Source: Mesorhizobium sp. B1-1-8 (GTDB taxonomy: Bacteria; Pseudomonadota; Alphaproteobacteria; Rhizobiales; Rhizobiaceae). From it: a stretch of 64,000 nucleotides of DNA. This document shows, piece after piece, positions 51,566 to 59,817 of the stretch. The translations under genes and the position numbers were made by a program. The notes under the pieces were generated by a model that searched no databases, was not told the origin of the DNA, and saw nothing but the letters and a program-made list of their open reading frames with translations. The stretch lies in the NCBI RefSeq assembly GCF_006442795.2, contig NZ_CP083956.1:1178001-1242000 (forward strand), given 5' to 3'. Each line of letters opens with the position of its first letter. Positions within the stretch are counted from its first letter, which is position 1.

Positions 51566-52642
51566 TTAGCTTCGGCGGCTGATCCGGGTGAAATGGCCCA
51601 TCTTGCGGCCGGGACGCGACTCGGCCTTGCCGTAGAGATGCAGCATCAGGTCGGGCTCGGCGAGCAGCGCCGGAACCTTCAGCATGTCGTCGCCGATCAG
51701 GTTTTCCATCACGCAGTCGAAATGCCGGGCGGGATTGCCGAGCGGCAGGCCGGCGACGGCGCGGATATGCTGCTCGAATTGCGAGACGACGCAGGCCGCC
51801 TCAGTCCAGTGGCCGGAATTGTGGACGCGCGGCGCCAGCTCGTTTGCCAGCAGCGAGCCGTCGGCAAGGACGAAGAACTCGACGCCGATGACGCCGACAT
51901 AGTCGAGCGCTGCGAGGATTTTTGAGGCCGCCGCCTTTGCTGCGTCCGCCGTCCCGGATCCGATCGCCGCAGGCAATGTCGAGGTCCGCAAAATGCCTTC
52001 GCGGTGGACATTCTCGGCCGGATCGTAGGCGGCGACCGAGCCATCCACACCACGCGCGGCGATCACCGAAATCTCGCGCTCGAAGGCGACCAGCGATTCC
52101 AAGATCAGCGGCACGCCGCCCATCGCCTCGCAGGTGCCGGCAAAGCCGCCGGCTTCCATGTTGCGAAAGACGCGCTGGCCCTTGCCGTCATAGCCCATGC
52201 GGCGGGTCTTCAAGACGCCGCTACCGCCGAATGTCTTCAGCGCCGCCGTGAGCTGGTCGTCATTGTCGATGGGGTGGAACTGCGCCGTTGCAATGCCGAT
52301 GCCGTTTAAAAAATTCTTCTCGGTGACGCGGTCCTGCGCGACTTCGAGCGCGCGCGCCGGCGGATAGACCGGAACGTGCGCGGCGAGCGACTCGGCGGCG
52401 GAAAGCGGGACATTCTCGAACTCATAGGTCACGACGGCGCTGGCAGCGGCAAGCTCTGAAAGCGCCGCAGGATCGTCATAGGCGGCGACGATCTGCCGGT
52501 TGGCGAGCTGGGCCGCCGGGCAATCGGGCTGCGGTTCCAGCACGGCAATGCGGTAGTCGAGGCGGGCCGCGGCTATGGCCAGCATGCGGCCGAGCTGGCC
52601 GCCGCCGATGATGCCGATGGTCGATCCCGCGGCCAGGCTCAC
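51566..52642 (-). CDS. purK: N5-carboxyaminoimidazole ribonucleotide synthase
   Basis: A 358-residue ATP-grasp enzyme that carboxylates aminoimidazole ribonucleotide with bicarbonate in purine synthesis. N-terminal [23 protein letters not shown]-grasp region with [14 protein letters not shown] near 143-156 and [20 protein letters not shown] near 270-289 are standard. It starts with GTG (52642-52640) that overlaps the purE stop (GTGA), so translation is coupled. Confidence 0.96.
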   Translation of the reverse strand: MSLAAGSTIGIIGGGQLGRMLAIAAARLDYRIAVLEPQPDCPAAQLANRQIVAAYDDPAALSELAAASAVVTYEFENVPLSAAESLAAHVPVYPPARALEVAQDRVTEKNFLNGIGIATAQFHPIDNDDQLTAALKTFGGSGVLKTRRMGYDGKGQRVFRNMEAGGFAGTCEAMGGVPLILESLVAFEREISVIAARGVDGSVAAYDPAENVHREGILRTSTLPAAIGSGTADAAKAAASKILAALDYVGVIGVEFFVLADGSLLANELAPRVHNSGHWTEAACVVSQFEQHIRAVAGLPLGNPARHFDCVMENLIGDDMLKVPALLAEPDLMLHLYGKAESRPGRKMGHFTRISRRS

Positions 52643-53136
52643 GGCATGTCCGTCGGCTCGATGGCGACCTTGGCGGTCTGGGCGGCGCGCCAGGCGTCGA
52701 GCCGGGCGGCTAACCGCTCGTCATGCAGCGCAAGGACGGCTGCGGCGAGAAGTGCGGCATTGGCGGCGCCCGCCTTGCCGATGGCCAGCGTGCCGACCGG
52801 GATGCCGGCCGGCATCTGCACGATGGAAAGCAGCGAATCCTTGCCGGACAGCGCCTTGGATTCGACAGGCACGCCGAAGACGGGAAGCGGCGTCATCGCC
52901 GCCGTCATGCCGGGCAGGTGCGCCGCGCCGCCGGCGCCGGCGATGATCACCTTGTAGCCGGCCGCCTTGGCGCCCCTGGCGAATTCGTAGAGGCGGTCGG
53001 GCGTGCGGTGCGCCGAGACGATCAGCCTGGTGTGCGGGATGCCCAGCGCCTCCAGCGTCTCCGCCGCCTGGCGCATCGTCGCCCAGTCGGACTGGCTGCC
53101 CATGATAATGGCGACATCGGCGCGCTGATCGGTCAA
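52639..53136 (-). CDS. purE: N5-carboxyaminoimidazole ribonucleotide mutase
   Basis: A 165-residue enzyme that moves the carboxyl group of N5-CAIR to C4, the partner step to PurK. Its core, [33 protein letters not shown] and [26 protein letters not shown], is canonical. No ATG is available upstream of the core. I choose TTG 53136 because GGAG lies seven bases before it; an in-frame TTG at 53157 has a weaker site. Its stop overlaps purK. It is transcribed after the SelA-fold gene on the same strand but with a 96-bp gap, so it likely has its own promoter. Confidence 0.94.
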   Translation of the reverse strand: MTDQRADVAIIMGSQSDWATMRQAAETLEALGIPHTRLIVSAHRTPDRLYEFARGAKAAGYKVIIAGAGGAAHLPGMTAAMTPLPVFGVPVESKALSGKDSLLSIVQMPAGIPVGTLAIGKAGAANAALLAAAVLALHDERLAARLDAWRAAQTAKVAIEPTDMP

Positions 53137-53232
53137 GTCGTTGCTCCGCGGCGGCAAAGGCGCGCCTTAGCGGAAAACGCCGAGAGCCGCAAGGATTGTC
53201 GCGGCTGCGGCGCAAAGCCGATGCGGGCGTGT

Positions 53233-54366
53233 CTAGTCCGGCCAGCGGAGCGAGCCAGACGAATCCTTGCGGGCGACTTTCATGGCATCGGCCGGACGGT
53301 CCTTGGCCGTCAGCACGGCACGCAGCTGTTCGGCGACGATCTCCGCCTCGCCGGGATGCAGGTTGCACGGGTCGAGGAAGAAATGGCCGCGCTCGACCTC
53401 GTGGTTGCGCACGATGATGGGCGGCGAGCCTGCGGCGAGCGCTGAAGCCAGGCCGGCGGCGGTGAAGCGGCTTTCCGGCCGCACAAACACCTGCAGCCGG
53501 TCGAGGGGATTATTGGTCGGATCTGGAATGATCTGCGCGCCGATCCCCGGGATATCCTGCAGTGCATCTTTCCAGAGATTGAGCGCGGCCTCCTCGCACC
53601 GGCGAATGCCGGCATGGTCGCGCTTCTCCCAGGCTTCGAGCGCCGCCATGGTGCCGGCGATGCTTTCCTTGCCGACCTTCATGGCCCGCGCCACGCCGCG
53701 GTTCTGCAGATAGGCGGCGCGCACCAGGTCCTTGCGGCCGGTGACGATGCCGCTGGTCGGGCCGCTCAGGAATTTGTGGCCGCTATAGACGACGACATCG
53801 GCGCCTCGCGCCAGAAAACCGCGCAAATCATATTCGGAGGCGGCGTCGACGATCACCGGCACGCCCTTGGCGTGGCAGATCTCGCAGAATTCCTCCAGCG
53901 AGAGCATGCCGTATTGCACGGTGTGGTGGGCGACGACGTAAAGTGCGGCCGCCGTGCGCTCATTGATCGCCTCGCGCACGTGATAGTCCTGGGTGACGCT
54001 GACGGTGCCGGCGGGGATCACCTTGGCGCCGGCGACGCGGACCGACTGGTCGATCGGCGCGCCGTAATTGACGATGTGGCCAAGCTGGATGACGACTTCC
54101 GCTTTCAGCCCTTCGGTGTCGTCCGGCAGCCGTTCGATGGCCAGAAGGTTTGTGCCGGTCATCGCGCCGGCAACAGCCATGGTGATGCCTGAGGCGCAGC
54201 AGGCGGTGATGAAGCCGGTCTGGCCGCCGGTGAGACGCGCGATCACCGTGCTCGCGGCGCGCTGCAAATCGTCCATCTCCACCCATTGCGAGGCGATCTC
54301 GGCCATGGCGCTGATCGCTTCCGGCACGATGATCGAGGCGCCAAGCGTCGTCATCGTGCCCGACAC
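53233..54366 (-). CDS. SelA-fold (class V) PLP-dependent lyase/aminotransferase
   Basis: A PLP enzyme of the SelA-like group (D-glucosaminate-6-phosphate ammonia-lyase and related proteins). The cofactor lysine is in [15 protein letters not shown], with [20 protein letters not shown] before it for cofactor binding. The given start is GTG 54366, but codons just upstream in the same frame, encoding [20 protein letters not shown] directly before VSGTM, match the family's usual N terminus and reach an in-frame TGA (54462-54460) that is the ridA stop. No ATG, GTG or TTG exists in this 93-base stretch. The gene follows ridA in an ABC-transporter operon, suggesting it deaminates the imported amine. 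Confidence 0.8.
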   Translation of the reverse strand: MSGTMTTLGASIIVPEAISAMAEIASQWVEMDDLQRAASTVIARLTGGQTGFITACCASGITMAVAGAMTGTNLLAIERLPDDTEGLKAEVVIQLGHIVNYGAPIDQSVRVAGAKVIPAGTVSVTQDYHVREAINERTAAALYVVAHHTVQYGMLSLEEFCEICHAKGVPVIVDAASEYDLRGFLARGADVVVYSGHKFLSGPTSGIVTGRKDLVRAAYLQNRGVARAMKVGKESIAGTMAALEAWEKRDHAGIRRCEEAALNLWKDALQDIPGIGAQIIPDPTNNPLDRLQVFVRPESRFTAAGLASALAAGSPPIIVRNHEVERGHFFLDPCNLHPGEAEIVAEQLRAVLTAKDRPADAMKVARKDSSGSLRWPD

Positions 54367-54459
54367 GTTGATGATGGGCCTGAGCCCCAGCCGTTCGCGA
54401 ATGGTGGTGTTGGAGCCGGTGTCGGAATAGGTTTTCCTCTCAAGCAGATCCCATTTGTG

Positions 54460-54921
54460 TCAGGCGGCGATCTCGACGACCGCCTCGATTTCAACCGTGA
54501 TATTTCCAGGCAAGGAGCCGACGCCGATCGCCGAGCGCGCGTGGCCGCCTATTCTGTCGAAGACGTCGGCGAACAGATCCGAGCAGCCGTTGACCACCTT
54601 GGGGTGCTCGCTGAAGGTCGGCGTCGCATTGACGAAGCCGAGCAGCTTCACCACGCGCACGATGCGGCCGAGGTCGCCGGCCGCAGCATGCATGACGGCA
54701 AGCAGATTGAGGCCGGTCAGGCGGGCATGCTCATAAGCCTGCTCGACGCTGACGTCCTCGCCGACCTTGCCGGTGCAAAGCGTGCCGTCGGCGCGCAGCG
54801 GGCCCTGGCCGGAAAGGAAGATCAGCCGGCCGCTCTCTGCATGGGTGACGAAGTTGGCAATCGGTGTCGGCGGCTCGGGCAGCGTCAGGCCGAGTTCGGC
54901 GAGCCGGATGTAAGGCGTCAT
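54460..54921 (-). CDS. RidA/YjgF-family protein
   Basis: A 153-residue protein of the RidA fold (IANFVTHAESGRLIFLSGQG PLRADGTLC, then YEHARLTGLNLLAVMHAAAG and VEIEAVVEIAA). RidA proteins hydrolyse reactive enamine or imine products released by PLP enzymes. It begins 38 bases after the ATPase stop and its stop is in frame with the following SelA-fold coding sequence. Its place next to a PLP enzyme is good evidence for an elimination-type reaction there. Confidence 0.9.
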   Translation of the reverse strand: MTPYIRLAELGLTLPEPPTPIANFVTHAESGRLIFLSGQGPLRADGTLCTGKVGEDVSVEQAYEHARLTGLNLLAVMHAAAGDLGRIVRVVKLLGFVNATPTFSEHPKVVNGCSDLFADVFDRIGGHARSAIGVGSLPGNITVEIEAVVEIAA

Positions 54922-54959
54922 GGAAGCAGGCTCCTTGAGATGGCAATCGCCACCCGATG

Positions 54960-55748
54960 TCAGAAATGCGAGGCGCGAAAACGCGCCAGAAAGGTGCGGA
55001 GGCGTTCGTTGGTGGTTTCCGAGGCGAGGATCTCCTTCGGCGGGCCGACAGCGCTGACGCCGCCATCGGCCATGAAGACGATGCGGCTGGAGGCGTCGCG
55101 GGCAAAGGCCATCTCATGCGTCACCATCAGCATGGTCATGCCGTCCTCGGCGAGGCTGCGCACCACGGCCAGCACCTCGCCGACGAGCTCCGGATCGAGC
55201 GCGGAGGTGATCTCGTCGAGCAGCAGGATCTTCGGCTCCATCGCCACCGCGCGGGCGATGCCGACGCGCTGCTGCTGGCCGCCGGAAAGCTCGGCCGGCA
55301 GGCTGTCAGCCTTGTGGGCGAGGCCGACGCGGCCGAGCCAGTGCTCGGCAATCGAACGGGCCTCGGCATCGCTTTTGCCCCGCACCTTGCGCAATCCCAG
55401 CATGATGTTGCCGGCCGCCGTCAAATGCGGGAAGAGGTTGAAGCCCTGGAACACCATGCCGGTCTCGGCGCGCATCGCGGCCAGGTCGCGCTCGCTGCGC
55501 CGCTGGCGAGCGCCGGCGTCGCGAAAACCCACCTCCTTGCCGTCGATACGGATGGAACCGCTGTCATAGCTTTCGAGGAAGTTGACGCAGCGCAGCAGCG
55601 TGGTCTTGCCGCTCCCCGATGGACCGATGACGGTGACCACCTCGCCTTTCGCCACCTGCAGGCTGACGGCGCGCAGCACGTCGACGGTGCCGAACGCCTT
55701 CGAGACGTCGCGGACGTCGAGCAGGGGAGCATTTGAGGCATCGGACAT
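54960..55748 (-). CDS. Polar amino-acid ABC transporter, ATPase
   Basis: The 262 residues begin MSDASNAPLLDVRDVSKAFG. Walker A GPSGSGKTT, Q-loop GMVFQGFNLFPHLTAAGNIM, signature LSGGQQQRVGIARAV, Walker B ILLLDEITSALDP and the switch VTHEM are complete. It has DEI where related proteins have DEP, a frequent variant in this subfamily. Start at ATG 55748; the frame upstream is a shadow of the permease gene. It lies four bases after the permease stop. Confidence 0.92.
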   Translation of the reverse strand: MSDASNAPLLDVRDVSKAFGTVDVLRAVSLQVAKGEVVTVIGPSGSGKTTLLRCVNFLESYDSGSIRIDGKEVGFRDAGARQRRSERDLAAMRAETGMVFQGFNLFPHLTAAGNIMLGLRKVRGKSDAEARSIAEHWLGRVGLAHKADSLPAELSGGQQQRVGIARAVAMEPKILLLDEITSALDPELVGEVLAVVRSLAEDGMTMLMVTHEMAFARDASSRIVFMADGGVSAVGPPKEILASETTNERLRTFLARFRASHF

Positions 55749-55752
55749 CTTG

Positions 55753-56403
55753 CTATTCCCGGATGAAGGAGAAGCGCTGTTCCAGCCTTCGGCTGGCGAG
55801 CGAAAGCGCATAATTGACCGCGAAATAAACCAGCGCGCCGAGGATATAGAGCGGCATCGCCTCATAGGTGCGGCCGATGACCTGGTTGATGGCCTGCATC
55901 AGGTCGGTGATGCCGAGCAGCGAGACCAGCGCGCTGCCCTTGACCGCATCGGTGACGCCGTTGATCCAGGGCGGCAGGAAGCGCCTGAAGGCCTGCGGAA
56001 AGATGACGTAGGCCAGCCGCTGGCGGAAGGTCAGGCCGATCGCCTTGGCCGCTTCCGCCTGGCCCTTCGGAATGGAAGCGACGGCGCCGCGCAGATATTC
56101 GACGACCTGCGCCGTCTTGAACAGGGTCAGCGCCAGCACCGCCGCCCAGAAGGACTGCAGATGCAGCCCGACCGCCGGAAGGCCGTAATAGACGAAAAAC
56201 ATCAGCACCAGGATCGGAATGCCGCGGATGGTGTCGCTGAAGATGCGCACCGCCCAGCGCAGCGGGGCCGGGCCATAGACCAGGCCGACGCCCAGCAGCA
56301 CGCCGGCGACCAGCGACAGCACCACGACCAGCAGCGACACCCATAAGGTCAGCGCGAAGCCTTGGGCAAGAAAGGGTAGGGCATAGGCGATCTGGCTCAG
56401 CAT
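55753..56403 (-). CDS. Polar amino-acid ABC transporter, permease 2
   Basis: A 216-residue inner-membrane protein starting MLSQIAYALPFLAQGFALTL with about five helices and the EAA loop (VEYLRGAVASIPKGQAEAAK AIGL near 105-128). With permease 1 it would form a heterodimeric channel. ATG 56403 lies one base after the stop of the preceding permease; the ATPase follows after four bases. Confidence 0.9.
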   Translation of the reverse strand: MLSQIAYALPFLAQGFALTLWVSLLVVVLSLVAGVLLGVGLVYGPAPLRWAVRIFSDTIRGIPILVLMFFVYYGLPAVGLHLQSFWAAVLALTLFKTAQVVEYLRGAVASIPKGQAEAAKAIGLTFRQRLAYVIFPQAFRRFLPPWINGVTDAVKGSALVSLLGITDLMQAINQVIGRTYEAMPLYILGALVYFAVNYALSLASRRLEQRFSFIRE

Positions 56404-56404
56404 C

Positions 56405-57070
56405 TCAGCGCGCCACCCTGAACCGGCGCTCGACGAGGCGCAGCGCGAAAAGCAGCGCATAGCCTGTCACCAGATACATTGCCGTCGTCACCAGATAGAC
56501 CTCGACGATGCGGAAGGTGTTGAAGTTGATCCACTGGGCACCATAGGTCAGTTCCGGCACCGAGATGACCGAGGCGATCGAAGTGTCCTTGAACAGCGAG
56601 ATGAAGGTGTTGGACAGCGCCGGCAGGGTGATGCGCAGCATGGTCGGCAGGCGAACATGGATCAGCCGCTGCCAGGGGGTCAGGCCGATCGCCTTGCCGG
56701 CGTCGAGCTGGCCGCGCGGCACGGCTTCGAGGCCGGAACGAAACACCTCGACCAGATAGGCGCCGCTATAGACCGACAATGTGGCGATGAACGAGGTCTG
56801 GGCGCTATAGGCCACGTCGATCACGGTCGGCAGGCCGTAAAAGACCAGGTAGACGAGCAGGATCAGCGGCACGTTGCGGATGAATTCGACGTAGGCGGCA
56901 ATGACGGCGCGCACGATGCGGCCGGCCGAGACGTACCAGACCGCCAGCACCAGGCCGATGACGGTGCCGATGGCGATCGAGATCACGGCAAGCTCGAGGC
57001 TGAGCAGCAGACCGCCCCACAGCTTGTCGAAATGCCGCCAGATCAGGTTGAAGTTGAGCGTATAGCCCAT
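56405..57070 (-). CDS. Polar amino-acid ABC transporter, permease 1
   Basis: A 221-residue membrane protein starting MGYTLNFNLIWRHFDKLWGG, five or so helices, with the family motif VEVFRSGLEAVPRGQLDAGK AIGL near 105-128. Its stop is two bases before the next permease start. It follows the binding-protein gene, from which it is set apart by a 13-bp hairpin. Confidence 0.91.
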   Translation of the reverse strand: MGYTLNFNLIWRHFDKLWGGLLLSLELAVISIAIGTVIGLVLAVWYVSAGRIVRAVIAAYVEFIRNVPLILLVYLVFYGLPTVIDVAYSAQTSFIATLSVYSGAYLVEVFRSGLEAVPRGQLDAGKAIGLTPWQRLIHVRLPTMLRITLPALSNTFISLFKDTSIASVISVPELTYGAQWINFNTFRIVEVYLVTTAMYLVTGYALLFALRLVERRFRVAR

Positions 57071-57112
57071 GCGCCTTTCCCGGTGCCGAGCGATGTAAGG
57101 GACAATGCCACT

Positions 57113-57145
57113 CGGGGAAGAGCGCTTGAGGCGCGCTCTTCCCCG
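57113..57145 (-). terminator. Hairpin between binding-protein and permease genes
   Basis: CGGGGAAGAGCGC and GCGCTCTTCCCCG form a 13-bp stem with a seven-base loop in the 80-bp gap. There is no T-run on the minus strand, so it probably protects or partly terminates the binding-protein mRNA, as at 20141-20174. Confidence 0.65.
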
Positions 57146-57150
57146 ATCTG

Positions 57151-58023
57151 TCAGATGACCGGGAAGCCCGGATGGCGAGGCGGCGGTTCCTGGCCGAAAT
57201 ACTCCTTGAAGGCGGCGTCGTAGAGCGCCGTCTCATGGCCGAACATGGCGATGGTGAAGGTCTGGTCGACATAGGTCAGCCAGTCGAGATCGCCTTGCCG
57301 CAATGCGGCGCCATAGAGCATCGAGTACCAGCTTTTGCCGGCATCGAAATATTTGTCGGGATTGCGCGAGGCGAGCCAGCGCACGGTCGAGAGATCGACC
57401 GCCGCTGCCTCGACGCGCTTGGATTCCAGCGCCTGCAGCACGTTGGCCTGTGTGTCGATCTGCATCACCTGCGCCTGCGGCAGCACGATATGCACATTTG
57501 CCTCGGCATCGACATTCTGCAGGATGGAAATACGCGTCGCCGAACCGCCGGCAAGCAGCTTGTCGAATGTCTTGTTTTCCGCGTTTGGCAGGGTCAGCAA
57601 CGCGATACCTTCGACGTAATAGGGCCTGCTGAAGTTGATCAGCTGCGAGCGCTGCGCCGTCATGGTCATGAACTGGATGGTGATGTCGACCTTGTTGGTG
57701 GTCACGTTCGGGATGCGCTGCGCAGGATCCTGCATGACGAACTCGACCTTGCTCGGATCGTCGAACAATCCCTTGGCCAGGATGCGTCCCATGGTGATGT
57801 CCATGCCGACCAGTTCGCCGGCATCGTTCTCGAAATGCCATGGCGCATTGGTGCTGCCGGTGCCGACGATCAGCTTGCCGCGGTCGAGCACGGTGCGCAG
57901 CACGCTGTCGGATGCGGCTTGCGCGGCGGCCTTTTCGGCATTGACCGCGGTCAATGCGCCCGCCGTTGCCAGTCCTGCCATTCCCAATTTCAGAAAATCA
58001 CGTCTTCCGGATGTGTCGTTCAC
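57151..58023 (-). CDS. Polar amino-acid ABC transporter, binding protein (Tat signal)
   Basis: A 290-residue family 3 binding protein with a twin-arginine signal (NDTSGRRDFLKLGMAGLATA) and mature sequence LRTVLDRGKLIVGTGSTNAP, later SRPYYVEGIALLTLPNAENK. The GTG at 58023 is chosen since AAAGGAGG lies just upstream; the earlier in-frame ATGs fall in the operator region. First gene of the operon; divergent from the IclR gene. Ligand unknown; the downstream RidA and PLP enzyme suggest an amino acid or amino-sugar acid. Confidence 0.9.
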   Translation of the reverse strand: MNDTSGRRDFLKLGMAGLATAGALTAVNAEKAAAQAASDSVLRTVLDRGKLIVGTGSTNAPWHFENDAGELVGMDITMGRILAKGLFDDPSKVEFVMQDPAQRIPNVTTNKVDITIQFMTMTAQRSQLINFSRPYYVEGIALLTLPNAENKTFDKLLAGGSATRISILQNVDAEANVHIVLPQAQVMQIDTQANVLQALESKRVEAAAVDLSTVRWLASRNPDKYFDAGKSWYSMLYGAALRQGDLDWLTYVDQTFTIAMFGHETALYDAAFKEYFGQEPPPRHPGFPVI

Positions 58024-58053
58024 GGCGACCTCCTTTCGTGGTTCGTTCCCCTT

Positions 58054-58104
58054 GGATACATGCATCGACAAATCGATTGTCTCTTACAAGAGACGCATGT
58101 ATCC
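58054..58104. promoter_or_regulatory. Nested operator palindromes between the IclR gene and its operon
   Basis: The inner palindrome GTCTCTTACAAGAGAC (58079-58094) sits inside a wider pair, GGATACATGC (58054-58063) and GCATGTATCC (58095-58104). A further CTGTACAAGACAG repeats the inner word at about 58104. Size and position fit an IclR-family operator controlling both directions. Confidence 0.6.
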
Positions 58105-58138
58105 TGTACAAGACAGATACTAGCATCAGGAATCGACA

Positions 58139-58939
58139 ATGCAAGACGGCGAAGTGCTGAACGGATGGCCGGCCGGCGGCACCCGTGAAGAAAGGCCCGC
58201 CAGCTCACGCGAGAAGGGCCTCAATCGGGTGCTGCATATTCTGGAGTTCCTGCATGCCACCCAGCGGGCGATCGGCATCGGCGAACTCGCCAAGGGGCTG
58301 AACGCGCCGCGTTCGACCACCTACACGCTGGTCCGCGAACTGGTCGATGCAGGGCTCCTGGAGATGGAAGGCGACGGCAACCGCGTCTATTTCGGCAAGA
58401 AGCTCTACCTCTATGGAATGGCCTATATGCGCGGCAACGACCTGCTTAGGCGCGGCCGGCAGGAGGTCGATACGCTGTCGCGCGAGACGGGCGAGACATC
58501 GGAACTATGCATGCTGCAGAGCGGCCGCTACACGATCGTCCATTCGAGCCCCGGCACCAGACCTTTCCGCATCAGCTCCGCCACCGGTCTGCAGATACCG
58601 CTGCCCTGGACCGCCTCGGGCCGGCTGCTGCTGGCGGAGCTCGACCGAAGCCGCATCGAGGCAATGATAGCGGAGGACGACCTTGTGCTGCCGGACGGCC
58701 GCAAGCTCGAGCTCGACGATTTCATCGACGACATCGCCAGAGCGCGGGTCACCGGCTATTGCGTGACCTCGGGCCTCGTCGATGCCTACACCAAATGCCT
58801 GGCGGCGCCGGTCTTTTCGGCGCCCGGCAAGGTCGAGGCAACGATGTGCCTGGTCGTTCCGATCGATACCTCCGAGAAACGGACAGGCGAGCTCGTCGCG
58901 CTGCTGCGCGAGCGCGCGGCGCGGCTTTCGACCGGCTGA
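58139..58939 (+). CDS. IclR-family transcription regulator
   Basis: A 266-residue regulator with the N-terminal winged helix (LNRVLHILEFLHATQRAIGI GELAKGLNAPRSTTYTLVRE LVDAGLLEM) and the C-terminal effector domain (TSELCMLQSGRYTIVHSSPG, TGYCVTSGLVDAYTKCLAAP). It is divergent from the ABC/RidA/PLP operon, sharing the palindromic region. It is presumably the substrate-responsive regulator of that operon. A compact terminator follows. Confidence 0.92.
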   Translation: MQDGEVLNGWPAGGTREERPASSREKGLNRVLHILEFLHATQRAIGIGELAKGLNAPRSTTYTLVRELVDAGLLEMEGDGNRVYFGKKLYLYGMAYMRGNDLLRRGRQEVDTLSRETGETSELCMLQSGRYTIVHSSPGTRPFRISSATGLQIPLPWTASGRLLLAELDRSRIEAMIAEDDLVLPDGRKLELDDFIDDIARARVTGYCVTSGLVDAYTKCLAAPVFSAPGKVEATMCLVVPIDTSEKRTGELVALLRERAARLSTG

Positions 58940-58947
58940 TACGACTG

Positions 58948-58968
58948 GAGCGGAAGCTTCCGCTCTTT
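58948..58968 (+). terminator. Terminator after the IclR gene
   Basis: The perfect palindrome GAGCGGAAGCTTCCGCTC (58948-58965) followed by TTTATC, nine bases after the stop. Confidence 0.7.
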
Positions 58969-58974
58969 ATCGGT

Positions 58975-59178
58975 TTACGCGATGATGTCGGGAATGATCT
59001 TGTCTTCCAGCGCCATCAGCCTGTCCTTGAGGAAAAGCTTCTTCTTCTTCATGCGCTGGATCTGAAGCGGGTCACAGCCTGTAGCGATCATCGCGTTGAT
59101 GGCGGCGTCGAAATCGGCGTGTTCCTGTTTGAGCCGGGAATATTCTAGGCGTATCTCAGCCTGTTCCTGTTCGGACAT
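58975..59178 (-). CDS. DUF465 (YdcH-like) protein
   Basis: A 67-residue highly charged helical protein: MSEQEQAEIRLEYSRLKQEH ADFDAAINAMIATGCDPLQI QRMKKKKLFLKDRLMALEDK IIPDIIA. The DUF465 coiled hairpin is widespread in proteobacteria with no known role. A second, divergently encoded member lies at 59406. Confidence 0.9.
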   Translation of the reverse strand: MSEQEQAEIRLEYSRLKQEHADFDAAINAMIATGCDPLQIQRMKKKKLFLKDRLMALEDKIIPDIIA

Positions 59179-59405
59179 TCTCTACCGTCTGCACGTGCGG
59201 CGCCCAAGGCGGGTTTGGGCGCGGCCGGTGGGGTTTGTGACCGGCGCGCAGCCCATATCACATTTCACTTTGTCGTGGAATGCTACCACGCGGCATTCGA
59301 CATCGAAGGCGGTTGGTGGCAGACTGTCATGGTGCCGTCACAGTGGTGAGACTGCGGTGCCTGTGACGGCTGCAATCGAGGAAACCATGAAAGGGAGAAC
59401 CAATC

Positions 59406-59585
59406 ATGTCTCTTGCATCCCATCTTGATGAGTTGCAGCGGAAACACGGCGACATCGAACGCGAAATCGATGATGCGATGAACCATCCATCGGTGGACGA
59501 CCTCGAAATCGTGAATCTGAAGCGGCGCAAGTTGGCAATCAAGGACGAGATTGAAAAGCTGAAAGCGAAACCCACGGCACACTGA
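59406..59585 (+). CDS. DUF465 (YdcH-like) protein, second member
   Basis: A 59-residue protein reading MSLASHLDELQRKHGDIERE IDDAMNHPSVDDLEIVNLKR RKLAIKDEIEKLKAKPTAH, the same helix-turn-helix hairpin pattern (long charged helices around a short loop). AAAGGGAGA precedes the ATG. It is a paralog of the product at 58975-59178, transcribed divergently with 227 bp between starts. Confidence 0.9.
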   Translation: MSLASHLDELQRKHGDIEREIDDAMNHPSVDDLEIVNLKRRKLAIKDEIEKLKAKPTAH

Positions 59586-59817
59586 AGCTCCTCTAGACAT
59601 CATCGCGCCCATCGCGGCGCGAACAACCCTTCCGGTGGCGGCCGTGTCACCGGAACTTGGTCCTTTACTCCGGATTTCTGGCTGCGGCGGGCGCCATTTC
59701 GACGCCTTGGATATCGCGTTGGTTGGCGTCGCCGCCGGAGCCGGCGGGTCGGCGATTTGGCCGGATCGCCATTGACAAGCCATCTTTGCTCCGCCACCTC
59801 ATGCCTGGAATTTCCAG

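Noticed and set aside
58024..58071. Longer N terminus for the Tat-dependent binding protein
   Set aside because: It would extend through the ribosome-binding site AAAGGAGG and place the twin-arginine motif too far from the start.
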